The position numbers and the translations under genes are program-made. Positions 8,034 to 16,358 of a stretch of 64,000 bases of DNA are shown here, in pieces. The notes under the pieces are model-generated. The model saw nothing but the letters and a program-made list of their open reading frames with translations. It did no database searches and was not told where the DNA came from. This stretch comes from Tumebacillus lacus. Lineage in GTDB: Bacteria; Bacillota; Bacilli; Tumebacillales; Tumebacillaceae. The stretch spans positions 1 through 64,000 of the forward strand of contig NZ_JAPMLT010000008.1 in NCBI RefSeq assembly GCF_026410385.1. Direction: 5' to 3'. Every line of letters begins with the position of its first letter. Positions within the stretch are counted from its first letter, which is position 1.

Positions 8034-8398
8034 TGAAGGACGTGCAACTCCCGTTCGACCCGGTGCCGCTCATCGAGGCGATCACCGAGGACATCTACGC
8101 TGCATATCCGCAACTGCTGACCCGCTACGGGGAGGGCGGCAAGGACAAGTGCCGGGAAGACAACATGCACCACCTGAAACATCTACAGACAGCGTTCGTA
8201 CTCGAAAATGATCAATTTTTTATTGATTATGCGGTTTGGTTGAACGGCATTCTCACATCGCGCGGGATGTTGCCTGCGCTTTTGATCGACAATTTGGAAC
8301 GAGTCGACCGTGCCGTTCGCGGACATCTGTCAGAGGAACTGGAAACAGCGTACCGGCGGATGTTGGCCAGCGCGGTGAAGCGACTGTCGGAAGAATAA
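8033..8398 (+). CDS. Helical protein of unknown function
   Basis: A 121-residue soluble, all-helical protein whose ATG overlaps the previous stop (TGATG). The central segment DNMHHLKHLQTAFVLENDQ followed by FIDYAVWLNGILTSRG looks like a globular four-helix cap domain of the kind found at the N-terminus of B12-binding or sensor proteins. That similarity is tentative. Coupling to the monooxygenase-like gene suggests a shared redox or heme-related task. The truncated B12-binding and CheB genes immediately upstream hint that the region once formed a sensory cluster. A bidirectional terminator follows. Confidence 0.6.
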   Translation: MKDVQLPFDPVPLIEAITEDIYAAYPQLLTRYGEGGKDKCREDNMHHLKHLQTAFVLENDQFFIDYAVWLNGILTSRGMLPALLIDNLERVDRAVRGHLSEELETAYRRMLASAVKRLSEE

Positions 8399-8400
8399 AA

Positions 8401-8449
8401 AGAAACGCCGGCAGGGCCTTTGCGGGGCTCTGCCGGCGTTTCTTTTTAT
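8401..8449. terminator. Bidirectional terminator
   Basis: A perfect 16-17 bp stem (AGAAACGCCGGCAGGGC / GCTCTGCCGGCGTTTCT) has T-rich tails on both strands. It ends the plus-strand pair and the convergent peptidase gene, whose stop codon lies in the tail. Confidence 0.92.
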
Positions 8450-10404
8450 TTGACCAGATCCAAACGTTTCAGCAGCCGGACGAATGCCAGCGCATACTCC
8501 GTGTCTGCCACACCCGATTCCAACTCGACGGCGGTGATCACCTCGCGCAGGGTGCGGGTGCCGTCCAGCCAATATTGCAACAGGGTCGGGAGCAGGCCCG
8601 GTGCGGCACAGCGGGATTCTGCCCCTTTCCACGCCGCCGCTTCTTCCGGGGTCAGGCGGTCGAGGTATCCGTCGAGGGCGATCGGACCTGAGAAGCGTCG
8701 GATGAAAATCTGATCGAGGAGCGGGTCGTCGTGCACAGACGCGGCCGGCTCTTCTTTGCCGTCGTGACCGCACTCGTGCAGGATGTGCAGTTCGCCTTGC
8801 TGGAAGGTGTGATGACTCTCCAGCATCGCCGTGTGCCGGTCGAGTGCAGTTCTCCACGCGGCGAGGTCATCCGGGCGGACGAGGACAGCCAGCGAGGCGA
8901 GGTCCGCTTTTTGCCGTTTGTGCAGATATTGGAGCCGGGCCTCCGCCTGCGAAAACGCCAACTCGCCGTCGCAAAACTGACCGATGACGCGCTCCAGCTC
9001 CCCGGCGAAGAGCGAGGTCATCCGCCCTGCCAGCGAGACGATGTCGCGCAGTTCGGCGTTGGCGATCCAGTGCAGGTAGGTCGCAGCGGTGGCGGCGACG
9101 CGCTCCATCAGGGCCGGGTCGATGTGCTCCGGTCGGTCCGCGTCGGTGTGGTAGTATTTGTCCGGCCACGTGATCATCATCGGGGTCGGGATGCCGACGC
9201 TCGGGTCGGCGAGGATGTAGTGATCGGAGCCGCCGGAGAACGGCGTGAAGACGTGCGGCGACGTGGCGTAGCGGGCCCCGCCGGAGAAAGAGCCTGCGTC
9301 TGCCGCCAGTTCACTGTAGATCGCGTAAGCCAGCTCTCCGACAAACGACGGCAGCGCGCGGGTCGGCTTTTCCACGGTGAGCGGCCCGCCGCCTTTGCGG
9401 TAGTCGGCGCCGACCATGTCGAGGTTGAGCGCGGCCACCGTCCGTTTCACGCGCTCCGGGTAGGCTTGCACGTAGGCGTGGGTGCCGGTCATCTCCGGCA
9501 TCAGCAGGAAGCGCAGTCCCCGGCGCGGCTTTTGCACCTTGCCCTCGCGGATCAGGCGGGCGAGGATGCGGGCCGTCTCCAGCAACGTGCTCGGGCCGGA
9601 CGCGTTGTCGTTGGCACCCGGTTTCGGATGGCAGAGGTGGGAGACGAGCAGGACTTCCTCCTCGGTCTCGCCGGGGATAAACGCTTCGACGTTTTCCAGT
9701 TCGCCTTCGTAGAGGTCCGCATCGACGCGAGCGTGGACGGTGACCGTCCCTTTGGTGCATAGGTCGCGCAGTTCCTGTCCCACGCGTGGCGACACGGCAA
9801 ATCCGAACCCGGTCTCTTCGTCGGCATGCCACCAGAACGACATGTATTGCACTGCGTCGTAGAGGTCCTCCGGCGTGCGCACCGGCGGGAACGAGACCAT
9901 GAAGTCCGAGACGATCCCGGCCGCGCCGTATTTTTTGACCGCGATTTCAAAGAGGTCTTTCGGACGTGCGGTGGCCAAGACGATTTTGCCGCGCACGTCT
10001 ATTTGGGCATAGCTCGCATCGTCAAGTGGTCTGTCGATGCAGACCAGTTCCGCCGTGATCCCTTCCGGCGGCGTGGCGGTGCTGCGCTGGATGATCGTCA
10101 TCTCGTTGTGCGTGTAGCTGGCGAGCCGTTTTTCATGCGGAGCGATCAGGGTGAGCTCCGCTTCCCGGCAGTGCCACTCGCGGAACGAGCGCCAGTTGCC
10201 GAAATAAACGTCCGGCGAGGCCGGGTAGCGGACGATTTTGGCGTCGAGGCCGTATGTAAGCAAGCGTTCGAGGCAGTAGTTCGCCGCGTCGCGATAGCCC
10301 GGCGAGGCTTGGATGCGATGATGCTGACAGATCGCGCGCAGATGATTCATCACCGACTCGCCGGATGCTTCCCGGCGGAAGGGAGTGGTCCAGTGTTGGA
10401 ACAT
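8446..10404 (-). CDS. M28-type aminopeptidase-like protein (DUF4910 family)
   Basis: A 652-residue zinc peptidase-like protein. After a ~90-residue N-terminal domain there is a PA-like insertion (ELVCIDRPL..RGKIVLATA..AAGIVSDF). The M28 core follows, with metal ligands in SHLCHPKPGANDNASG (His, Asp), PEMTG (Glu), LNLDMVG (Asp) and YHTDADRPEHID (His). The C-terminus has a winged-helix-like tail (LREVITAVE..ALAFVRLLKRL). No signal peptide, so probably cytosolic. I chose the ATG at 10404, which has AAAGGAGAT six bases upstream, over the ATG at 10428. The gene is divergent from the metallophore operon and shares its 155-bp control region, but whether Zur controls it is unknown. Confidence 0.8.
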   Translation of the reverse strand: MFQHWTTPFRREASGESVMNHLRAICQHHRIQASPGYRDAANYCLERLLTYGLDAKIVRYPASPDVYFGNWRSFREWHCREAELTLIAPHEKRLASYTHNEMTIIQRSTATPPEGITAELVCIDRPLDDASYAQIDVRGKIVLATARPKDLFEIAVKKYGAAGIVSDFMVSFPPVRTPEDLYDAVQYMSFWWHADEETGFGFAVSPRVGQELRDLCTKGTVTVHARVDADLYEGELENVEAFIPGETEEEVLLVSHLCHPKPGANDNASGPSTLLETARILARLIREGKVQKPRRGLRFLLMPEMTGTHAYVQAYPERVKRTVAALNLDMVGADYRKGGGPLTVEKPTRALPSFVGELAYAIYSELAADAGSFSGGARYATSPHVFTPFSGGSDHYILADPSVGIPTPMMITWPDKYYHTDADRPEHIDPALMERVAATAATYLHWIANAELRDIVSLAGRMTSLFAGELERVIGQFCDGELAFSQAEARLQYLHKRQKADLASLAVLVRPDDLAAWRTALDRHTAMLESHHTFQQGELHILHECGHDGKEEPAASVHDDPLLDQIFIRRFSGPIALDGYLDRLTPEEAAAWKGAESRCAAPGLLPTLLQYWLDGTRTLREVITAVELESGVADTEYALAFVRLLKRLDLVK

Positions 10405-10482
10405 GGTGAGATCTCCTTTTCGGTACATTTATTTACTAGAATATTTCGACAGCCGTGAAAATCTTCCTTGTTCCTTCTCCCG

Positions 10483-10511
10483 TTGACGGGATATTTTTGC
10501 CATGCTATCAT
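10483..10511 (+). promoter_or_regulatory. Sigma-A promoter of the cnt operon
   Basis: TTGACG at 10483-10488 and TATCAT at 10506-10511 with an ideal 17-base spacer. Transcription should begin at about 10518, inside the operator-like sequence at 10514-10535. Confidence 0.85.
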
Positions 10512-10513
10512 GC

Positions 10514-10535
10514 AAATAGGAATCGTTACGATTTA
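10514..10535 (+). promoter_or_regulatory. Zur/Fur-type operator overlapping the cnt transcription start
   Basis: The 22-base sequence contains a perfect right half TTACGATTTA and a degenerate left half AAATAGGAAT. Compared from memory with the Bacillus Zur consensus (AAATCGTAAT, one base, ATTACGATTTA), about 17 of 22 positions agree. Fur and PerR boxes are related, but ACGAT rather than ATAAT favours Zur. Repressor bound here would block initiation when zinc is sufficient. Confidence 0.7.
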
Positions 10536-10559
10536 CTTAGTTAAAAGGGGTTGATCGTT

Positions 10560-12095
10560 TTGAACAAATTACTTGTTGCCCTCGTGTTGAGCGCGGCTGT
10601 CACTTTGAGCGGTTGCAGCAGCCAAAGCGAAGTGGCGAGCGTGGCCGCCGGTGAGAAAAAAGCGACGCTGCTCTATCACTTCAAGAGCGGATCGCTCGAC
10701 CCGCACAACGAGTGGGCTGTCCTGCGGGCCGGTGTGACGGAGACGCTGGTGCGGCTGGATGACCGGTTGCAGGTCGCACCGTGGCTGGCGACCAAGTGGG
10801 AGACGAAAGACAACCGGACCTGGGTGTTTACGATCCGTGACGGTGTCACCTTCTCCGACGGGAGCACACTGGATGCGGCCGCTGCCAAAGCGTCGTTGGA
10901 ACGCGCAGTGAAAGCCAGCAAGACGATCGGCAAAGCGCTCAAGATCGTCTCGATGGAGGCGAACGGTCAAGAGCTGACCATCGTCACGTCCGATCCGCAC
11001 CCGTCTCTCCCATCGGAGCTGATCAATCCGTACACGTCGGTGATCTCTGTGGCAGCCGAGCAAAAAATGGGAACGGAAGCGTTTAACAAAGCTCCTGTCG
11101 GCACCGGTCCGTTTAAGGTGACAGGATTCACGCCGAACTCCGAGATCCTGCTGGAGCGCAACGAGAGCTACTGGGACGGACCTGCGAAACTGGAGGAGGT
11201 CGTGTTCAAATTTAACGAAGACGGCAACGTCCGTGCTCTGGCTCTGCAATCGAAAGAAGCGGATATCGCCACCCAACTCCCGGCCGAGACGGTTGCGGCG
11301 ATCCAGAAAGACAGCGACCTGCGCGTCGAATCGGTGCCGTCGCTGCGGGCGCACTTCCTGCTGTTCAACCAGCAAAAGCCGCTGCTGCAAGACATCCGCG
11401 TCCGAAAAGCGGTCGATCTGCTGATCCACCGCGACTCCATCGCCAAAGATGTGATGCTCGGACACGCGACGCCGGCGAACGGACCGTTCAACACGCGATT
11501 GCCGTTCGGAAGCACAGACGAGGTGCAACAGCAAAACCTCGACGAAGCGAAAAACTTGTTGCAGCAATCAGGCTTCCAGACCGGCGCCGACGGCAAGCTG
11601 ACCAAGGACGGCCAGCCGCTCACTCTGGAGCTGATCACGTACAAAGCCCGCCCGGAACTCCCCTTGATCTCGCAGTTGATCCAGTCGGACGCTGCCAAGA
11701 TCGGCGTCGCCGTCACGATCAAAAACGTCGAGAACGCCGACACCTATCTGCGCGAAAACAAAGACTGGGATCTCGCCACCTACAGCAACCTGTCCGCACC
11801 GCGCGGGGACGGCGGCTATTTCCTCAACTCGGCCCTGATGCCGGGCGGGTCGGTCAATGCGGCGGGCATCTCCAATCCGAAACTGAGCGAGGTCGTGAAT
11901 CGACTCAACGCCACCAGCGACATCGCACAGCGGATCGCTCTGACGCAGGAAGCCGTCTCGGTGATCAAATTGGAAGTTCTGCACACCTACGCCGTCTATC
12001 CGAACCTGCTCGTCGGCGTCAACCAGCGCGTCACCGGTTGGAAGCCGGGCCCGGAAGAGTATTACATCCTCACGAACAAGCTCGACGTGAAGTAG
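10560..12095 (+). CDS. cntA: Metallophore-metal ABC importer, substrate-binding lipoprotein (CntA-like)
   Basis: An SBP_bac_5 (Opp/Nik-type) binding protein of 511 residues that would capture the metal-opine complex outside the membrane. The lipoprotein signal MNKLLVALVLSAAVTLSGC with lipobox LSGC is followed by the family core (LDPHNEWAVLRAGVTETL, WETKDNRTWVFTIRDGVTFSDG, APVGTGPFKV). I chose the TTG at 10560 (AAAGGGG nine bases upstream), which begins the signal peptide properly. An in-frame TTG at 10551 is possible. It is the first gene behind the Zur-like box, and the permease starts one base after its stop. Assignment to CntA rather than NikA rests on the linked cntL and cntM. Confidence 0.88.
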   Translation: MNKLLVALVLSAAVTLSGCSSQSEVASVAAGEKKATLLYHFKSGSLDPHNEWAVLRAGVTETLVRLDDRLQVAPWLATKWETKDNRTWVFTIRDGVTFSDGSTLDAAAAKASLERAVKASKTIGKALKIVSMEANGQELTIVTSDPHPSLPSELINPYTSVISVAAEQKMGTEAFNKAPVGTGPFKVTGFTPNSEILLERNESYWDGPAKLEEVVFKFNEDGNVRALALQSKEADIATQLPAETVAAIQKDSDLRVESVPSLRAHFLLFNQQKPLLQDIRVRKAVDLLIHRDSIAKDVMLGHATPANGPFNTRLPFGSTDEVQQQNLDEAKNLLQQSGFQTGADGKLTKDGQPLTLELITYKARPELPLISQLIQSDAAKIGVAVTIKNVENADTYLRENKDWDLATYSNLSAPRGDGGYFLNSALMPGGSVNAAGISNPKLSEVVNRLNATSDIAQRIALTQEAVSVIKLEVLHTYAVYPNLLVGVNQRVTGWKPGPEEYYILTNKLDVK

Positions 12096-12096
12096 C

Positions 12097-13041
12097 ATGC
12101 TGCGATTGATCACAGCTCGTCTTCAGCAACTGGTGTTCGTCCTCTTTCTCCTCTCGGCGTTCACGTTTCTCCTGATGAAACTGGCACCCGGCGATCCGGT
12201 GCTGACGTTGCTGAAAATCGACCAAATCGCTGCCACGCAGGCGGAAGAAGCCGCGCTGCGCAGCCAACTCGGATTTGACCGCCCGATCCACGAGCAATAC
12301 GCCTCCTGGATCTGGGGCGTGCTGCATCTCGATCTCGGTGACTCGTATCTGGCCAAACGCCCCGTGCTGGAGATGTTGCTGGAGCGCGTGCCGGGCACGT
12401 TTCAACTGGCACTCGGCGGCATCGCGGTGATGATGGCGATCGCCGTGCCATTGGGGCTGTTGGCAGCCAAATATCCCGGTCGGCTGCCCGATCATCTCAG
12501 CCGGTTGCTGGCGTTGATCGGCTCCTCCGTTCCGAGCTTTTGGATGGGGCTGCTGCTCATCTATGCGTTTTCCTACAAATTGAACTGGCTGCCGACGATG
12601 GGCACGGGGAGCTTCCGGCACATGATCCTGCCCTCCCTCACCCTCGGCCTCGCGATTGCCGCCGTGTATGCCCGCTTGCTTCGGGCCGGGCTGCTCGACA
12701 GTCTGTCGCAGGAGTACATCCGAGCGGCCAGAGCGCGAGGGATCGCGGAGTGGCGGGTGCTGACTCTGCATGCGCTGCGGGCCGCGCTGTTGCCGGTGGT
12801 CACGGTGTTCGGCATGAGCGTCGGACATCTGCTGGCCGGGACGGTCGTCGTGGAGATCCTGTTTTCGTGGCCGGGGCTCGGGAGCCTCGCGGTGGAGGCG
12901 ATCTTTGCACGCGATTATCCGGTGATACAGGGCTATGTGCTGTTGATCGGGGTGTTTGTGGTGGCAGTCAATCTGCTCGTCGACCTGAGCTATGGCTGGC
13001 TCGATCCGAGAATTCGCTATGAAAAGGGGGAAGCCGCGTGA
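12097..13041 (+). CDS. cntB: Metallophore ABC importer permease (CntB-like)
   Basis: A 314-residue DppB/NikB-type inner-membrane permease with six predicted membrane segments. The first is LVFVLFLLSAFTFLLMKLAPGDPV and contains the family APGDP signature. The EAA loop reads EYIRAARARGIAEW, which docks with the ATPases. It follows cntA by one base and overlaps cntC by four bases (GTGA), so the importer genes are translationally coupled. Confidence 0.9.
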   Translation: MLRLITARLQQLVFVLFLLSAFTFLLMKLAPGDPVLTLLKIDQIAATQAEEAALRSQLGFDRPIHEQYASWIWGVLHLDLGDSYLAKRPVLEMLLERVPGTFQLALGGIAVMMAIAVPLGLLAAKYPGRLPDHLSRLLALIGSSVPSFWMGLLLIYAFSYKLNWLPTMGTGSFRHMILPSLTLGLAIAAVYARLLRAGLLDSLSQEYIRAARARGIAEWRVLTLHALRAALLPVVTVFGMSVGHLLAGTVVVEILFSWPGLGSLAVEAIFARDYPVIQGYVLLIGVFVVAVNLLVDLSYGWLDPRIRYEKGEAA

Positions 13042-13862
13042 ACACTTGGCACAGCATCCGGCAGAGCCCGATGACCGCGCTCGGCATCGCCTTGCTGACC
13101 CTGCTGGTCTTCCTGACGCTCTTCGGTCCGTGGATCGTGCCCAACGACCCGCTGACGGTGCAGATGTCGGAGCGGCTCCAACCGCCGAGCTGGCAGTATC
13201 CGTTCGGTACCGATCATCTCGGCCGTTGCCTGTTCTCCCGCCTGGTCGAAGGCGCGCAGATCACGCTCGGTCTCGCGGCTGTCGTGATCGTCACGGTGGC
13301 GGTGATCGGCATCCCGGTCGGCCTGTTGTCCGGCTATGTCGGCGGTCGCCTCGACACGATCCTGATGCGGATCGTCGACGGCGCAGGCGCTTTGCCGGAG
13401 TTTGTGGTCGCGATCTCCGTCGCCGGATTTCTCGGTCCAAATCTGACCAATCTGCTGCTCTCCATCGTCGCGATCAAATGGATGGGGTACGCTCGCGTCG
13501 TCCGCAGCATCGTGCTGTCCGAGCGGGAAAAAGAGTATGTGCTGGCGGCGAGAGTCGCCGGCGGGAGCGCGTGGACGGTGATGCGGCGGCATCTGATTCC
13601 GCAGATCCTCTCCCCTGTCTTTGTGCTGGCCGCGCTGGATATCGGCAAGATCATTATGTTGATCGCGATGTTTTCGTTTCTCGGTCTCGGCGCACAACCG
13701 CCGACACCGGAATGGGGTGCGATGCTCAACGACGGCCGACCGTATTTTCAGACGGTGCCCGAGTTGATGATCTATCCGGGGATGGCGATCCTGCTGGTCG
13801 TCATCTCCTGCAATCTGATCGCCGACGGCCTGCGCGACCGTTTGGACGTGCGGAGCCGATGA
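13038..13862 (+). CDS. cntC: Metallophore ABC importer permease (CntC-like)
   Basis: A 274-residue DppC/NikC-type permease. It has an N-terminal membrane helix (MTALGIALLTLLVFLTLFGPWIV), the FGTDHLGRCLFSRLVEGA signature and the EAA loop EKEYVLAARVAGGSAW. It pairs with CntB to form the channel. Starts with GTG overlapping the cntB stop. The next gene begins 16 bases downstream with its own AAAAGGAGG site. Confidence 0.9.
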   Translation: MNTWHSIRQSPMTALGIALLTLLVFLTLFGPWIVPNDPLTVQMSERLQPPSWQYPFGTDHLGRCLFSRLVEGAQITLGLAAVVIVTVAVIGIPVGLLSGYVGGRLDTILMRIVDGAGALPEFVVAISVAGFLGPNLTNLLLSIVAIKWMGYARVVRSIVLSEREKEYVLAARVAGGSAWTVMRRHLIPQILSPVFVLAALDIGKIIMLIAMFSFLGLGAQPPTPEWGAMLNDGRPYFQTVPELMIYPGMAILLVVISCNLIADGLRDRLDVRSR

Positions 13863-13878
13863 AAAGGAGGTGCGCGGC

Positions 13879-14775
13879 ATGAGACCGATCGTAGAAGTGG
13901 AAGCTCTCTGCGTGCAGGCCCTTGCCAAGCGAGGGAAGGATCGTATCCCGCTGATTCAGGATGTCTCCTTTCAGATCCATCCCGGTGAGATGTTGGCACT
14001 GGTCGGCGAGAGCGGCAGCGGGAAAAGCGTGACGGCCGGCGCGGTACTCGGCCTGCTGCCAAACGCGTTGCACATCGGCAGCGGGAGCCTCCGCTTTCAA
14101 GGCGAAGACGTGCTGGCTTGGACGGAGAAAAAAAGACGGGGTCTGCTCGGCTCGCAGATCGGCTGCGTCTTTCAGGATTATCAAGGAAGCTTTACCCCGT
14201 TTCGGAAGATCGGCAAACAGTTGACCGAGATGATCCGCACGCATCACTCCCTGTCCAAGGCGACTGCGAAAGATCTGGCGCTGGAATGGCTGGATCAAGT
14301 CGCGTTGCCTGCGGAGCGCGTCTATGACTCCTACCCGTTTCAACTGAGCGGCGGTCAGCGGCAACGAACGGCCCTCGCCGCCGCGATGATGCTCCGTCCG
14401 GCGCTCGTTGTAGCCGACGAGCCGACGACGGCGCTCGATGTGCTGACCGGCGAGCGAGTGCTCGATCTGCTGGCCGAGCTCCAGATGCAGGTCGGATGCG
14501 CGGTGCTCCTGATCTCTCACGACCTGCGCCACGTGATGAAACGGGCCGATACGGTCGCCGTGATGAAAGACGGGCGGATCGTGGAGTGCGAGGCGACGGA
14601 GATGATTCGCCGCCGTGCGAGTCACCCGTACACGCAGACGCTGTTGCATGCGCGGCCGCTGCTGACAGATCTCGACGCGGGGCTGGATTGGGAAAACGAG
14701 GAGGTGGTGTCGAGTGAAAGACACGAAGGAGTCGATGGAGTCGAGTCCCTTGCTGACCGTGAACCGGCTGTCTAA
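13879..14775 (+). CDS. cntD: Metallophore ABC importer ATPase (CntD-like)
   Basis: A 298-residue OppD-type ATPase with Walker A ALVGESGSGKSVTA, Q-loop CVFQDYQGSF, signature LSGGQRQRTALAAAMML, Walker B LVVADEPTTALD and switch His in LLISHDLRHV. The C-terminal oligopeptide-transporter extension is short. I chose the ATG at 13879, eight bases after AAAAGGAGG, over the GTG at 13870 that overlaps that site. The last 62 bases overlap cntF in another frame, an unusually long overlap that suggests coupling. Confidence 0.88.
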   Translation: MRPIVEVEALCVQALAKRGKDRIPLIQDVSFQIHPGEMLALVGESGSGKSVTAGAVLGLLPNALHIGSGSLRFQGEDVLAWTEKKRRGLLGSQIGCVFQDYQGSFTPFRKIGKQLTEMIRTHHSLSKATAKDLALEWLDQVALPAERVYDSYPFQLSGGQRQRTALAAAMMLRPALVVADEPTTALDVLTGERVLDLLAELQMQVGCAVLLISHDLRHVMKRADTVAVMKDGRIVECEATEMIRRRASHPYTQTLLHARPLLTDLDAGLDWENEEVVSSERHEGVDGVESLADREPAV

Positions 14776-15523
14776 GACCTACTCGACAGCAAAAGGAGCC
14801 CCCGTACAGGCGTTGCAAGATGTTTCCTTTCACATCCGCAAAGGCGAATGCCTCGGCCTCGTCGGGGAGAGCGGCAGCGGCAAAAGCACCTTGTCCCGCC
14901 TCTTGCTGTCACTGGAGCGTCCCGACAGCGGCGAGATGTATGTGCACGGTGTGCCGCTCAACGGATTGACCGGCAAAGCTCTGCGCGAGACTCGCAAACA
15001 GGTCCAGGTCGTCTTTCAAGACCCGCACGCCGCACTCAACCAACGGCTGCCGATCTGGCGGTCTGTCCTTGAGCCGCTCGACAATTACCCGGACGTTACC
15101 CCGCCTTTTTTGGCAGACGTACGCCCGAACAGACGGGAGACCGCTGCGAAACTGCTGGAGATGGTCGGTCTGCTCCCCGAGCACCTCGACCGCTACCCGC
15201 ACGAATTGAGCGGCGGGCAAAAACAGCGGGTCGCCATCGCGCGCGGGATCTCGCTGCGTCCCGACCTGCTGATCTGCGACGAGCCGACTTCCTGCCTCGA
15301 CGTCTCACTGCAAGCGCAGATGTTGCGACTGCTGAAACGGTTGCAACGGCAGCTCGGTCTGTCCTATCTCTTCATCTCGCACGACATCGTCTCGATCCGC
15401 ATGATGAGCGACCGCATCCTTGTCATGCAGGAAGGCCGGATCGTCGATCAGTTCCCAAGCGATCAGATCTTGAGCGAAGAGCGGCACCTCTATACCAAAC
15501 AACTGACAGCCGCAGTCCGTTAA
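14714..15523 (+). CDS. cntF: Metallophore ABC importer ATPase (CntF-like)
   Basis: A 269-residue OppF-type ATPase with Walker A GLVGESGSGKSTLSRLLL, Q-loop VVFQDPHAALNQRLPI, signature LSGGQKQRVAIARGI, Walker B LLICDEPTSCLD and switch LFISHDIVSIRMM. Starts with GTG inside the 3' end of cntD (GAGGTGG upstream); ATG at 14735 is an alternative. The Staphylococcus aureus importer also uses two distinct ATPases, CntD and CntF. Confidence 0.88.
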   Translation: MKDTKESMESSPLLTVNRLSKTYSTAKGAPVQALQDVSFHIRKGECLGLVGESGSGKSTLSRLLLSLERPDSGEMYVHGVPLNGLTGKALRETRKQVQVVFQDPHAALNQRLPIWRSVLEPLDNYPDVTPPFLADVRPNRRETAAKLLEMVGLLPEHLDRYPHELSGGQKQRVAIARGISLRPDLLICDEPTSCLDVSLQAQMLRLLKRLQRQLGLSYLFISHDIVSIRMMSDRILVMQEGRIVDQFPSDQILSEERHLYTKQLTAAVR

Positions 15524-15542
15524 CCAAAGGAGGCCATCCAGC

Positions 15543-16358
15543 GTGAAAGAGAAATATCAATTCTTGCTGTCCCTCAAATCTCTGGCGTTTGAAATCAACG
15601 AATTGAACCTCTACTCAAAAGCTGACTCCGTCTGCTATGAACTGTTGCAAGAAAAACTGGATCAACTCAGCCGCTTCATGATCTGCGAACACAATCTCCA
15701 GCAATGGAGCCTCTGGGAAGACCACGAGGAGATCCGCCTGCACAGCGGTCATCTCCGGGAAACATCGGTGCAGGCTCTGTGCGACATGGAGAAATATCAG
15801 TCGATCTGCACCTGCAACGAGGAGCTGAACATCAGCGACTACATCGGCGTCCTCTCCGGCACGGTCAAGCAAGAGGTCGAAGAGTTTGGCATCGACGGCA
15901 GTTCCAAAGTGCTTTTTATCGGCTCGGGTGCCTTTCCGCTCTCCGCTCTGACCATCGCCAAGGAGACGGGGGCGCAGGTGATGTGCCTCGACATCGATGC
16001 GGAGGCGGTGCATTTAGGCAAACAGATCGCCGACGCTTCCGGCCTGCATGCCAACGTCACATTTTCCGGCAACACCGCAGGAGAGCAGGCTTTCCTGCGG
16101 GAGGCCACCCACATCATCGTCGCGTCTCTCGTTCCGAACAAACTGGAGGTGCTCGCAGAGTTGAAAACAGTTGTGAATGACGACGTGCAGATCGCCGTGC
16201 GCTACGGCAACGGACTGAAATCGATCTTTAACTACCCGCTGGAACAGGATCTGTCCGTCGAGTGGAACCTTACCCGCATCACGCGGGAGCACAGCATCTA
16301 CGACACGGTGGTGCTGACTCCAAAGCGGCATCCGGTCACAGAAAGGCAGGTCTATTAA
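15543..16358 (+). CDS. cntL: Nicotianamine synthase-like enzyme (CntL)
   Basis: A 271-residue enzyme expected to transfer the aminobutyrate group of S-adenosylmethionine onto histidine, making the linear intermediate of opine metallophores. The C-terminal Rossmann part shows the SAM site VLFIGSGAFPLSALTIAKETGA followed by VMCLDIDAEAVHLGKQIA. The N-terminal ~110 residues are the helical cap of the family (LSRFMICEHNLQQWSLWEDH). The GTG start has AAAGGAGG at the right distance. There is no histidine racemase gene (cntK) between it and the importer or anywhere in the operon, so L-histidine is the expected substrate. That last point is inference. Confidence 0.9.
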   Translation: MKEKYQFLLSLKSLAFEINELNLYSKADSVCYELLQEKLDQLSRFMICEHNLQQWSLWEDHEEIRLHSGHLRETSVQALCDMEKYQSICTCNEELNISDYIGVLSGTVKQEVEEFGIDGSSKVLFIGSGAFPLSALTIAKETGAQVMCLDIDAEAVHLGKQIADASGLHANVTFSGNTAGEQAFLREATHIIVASLVPNKLEVLAELKTVVNDDVQIAVRYGNGLKSIFNYPLEQDLSVEWNLTRITREHSIYDTVVLTPKRHPVTERQVY

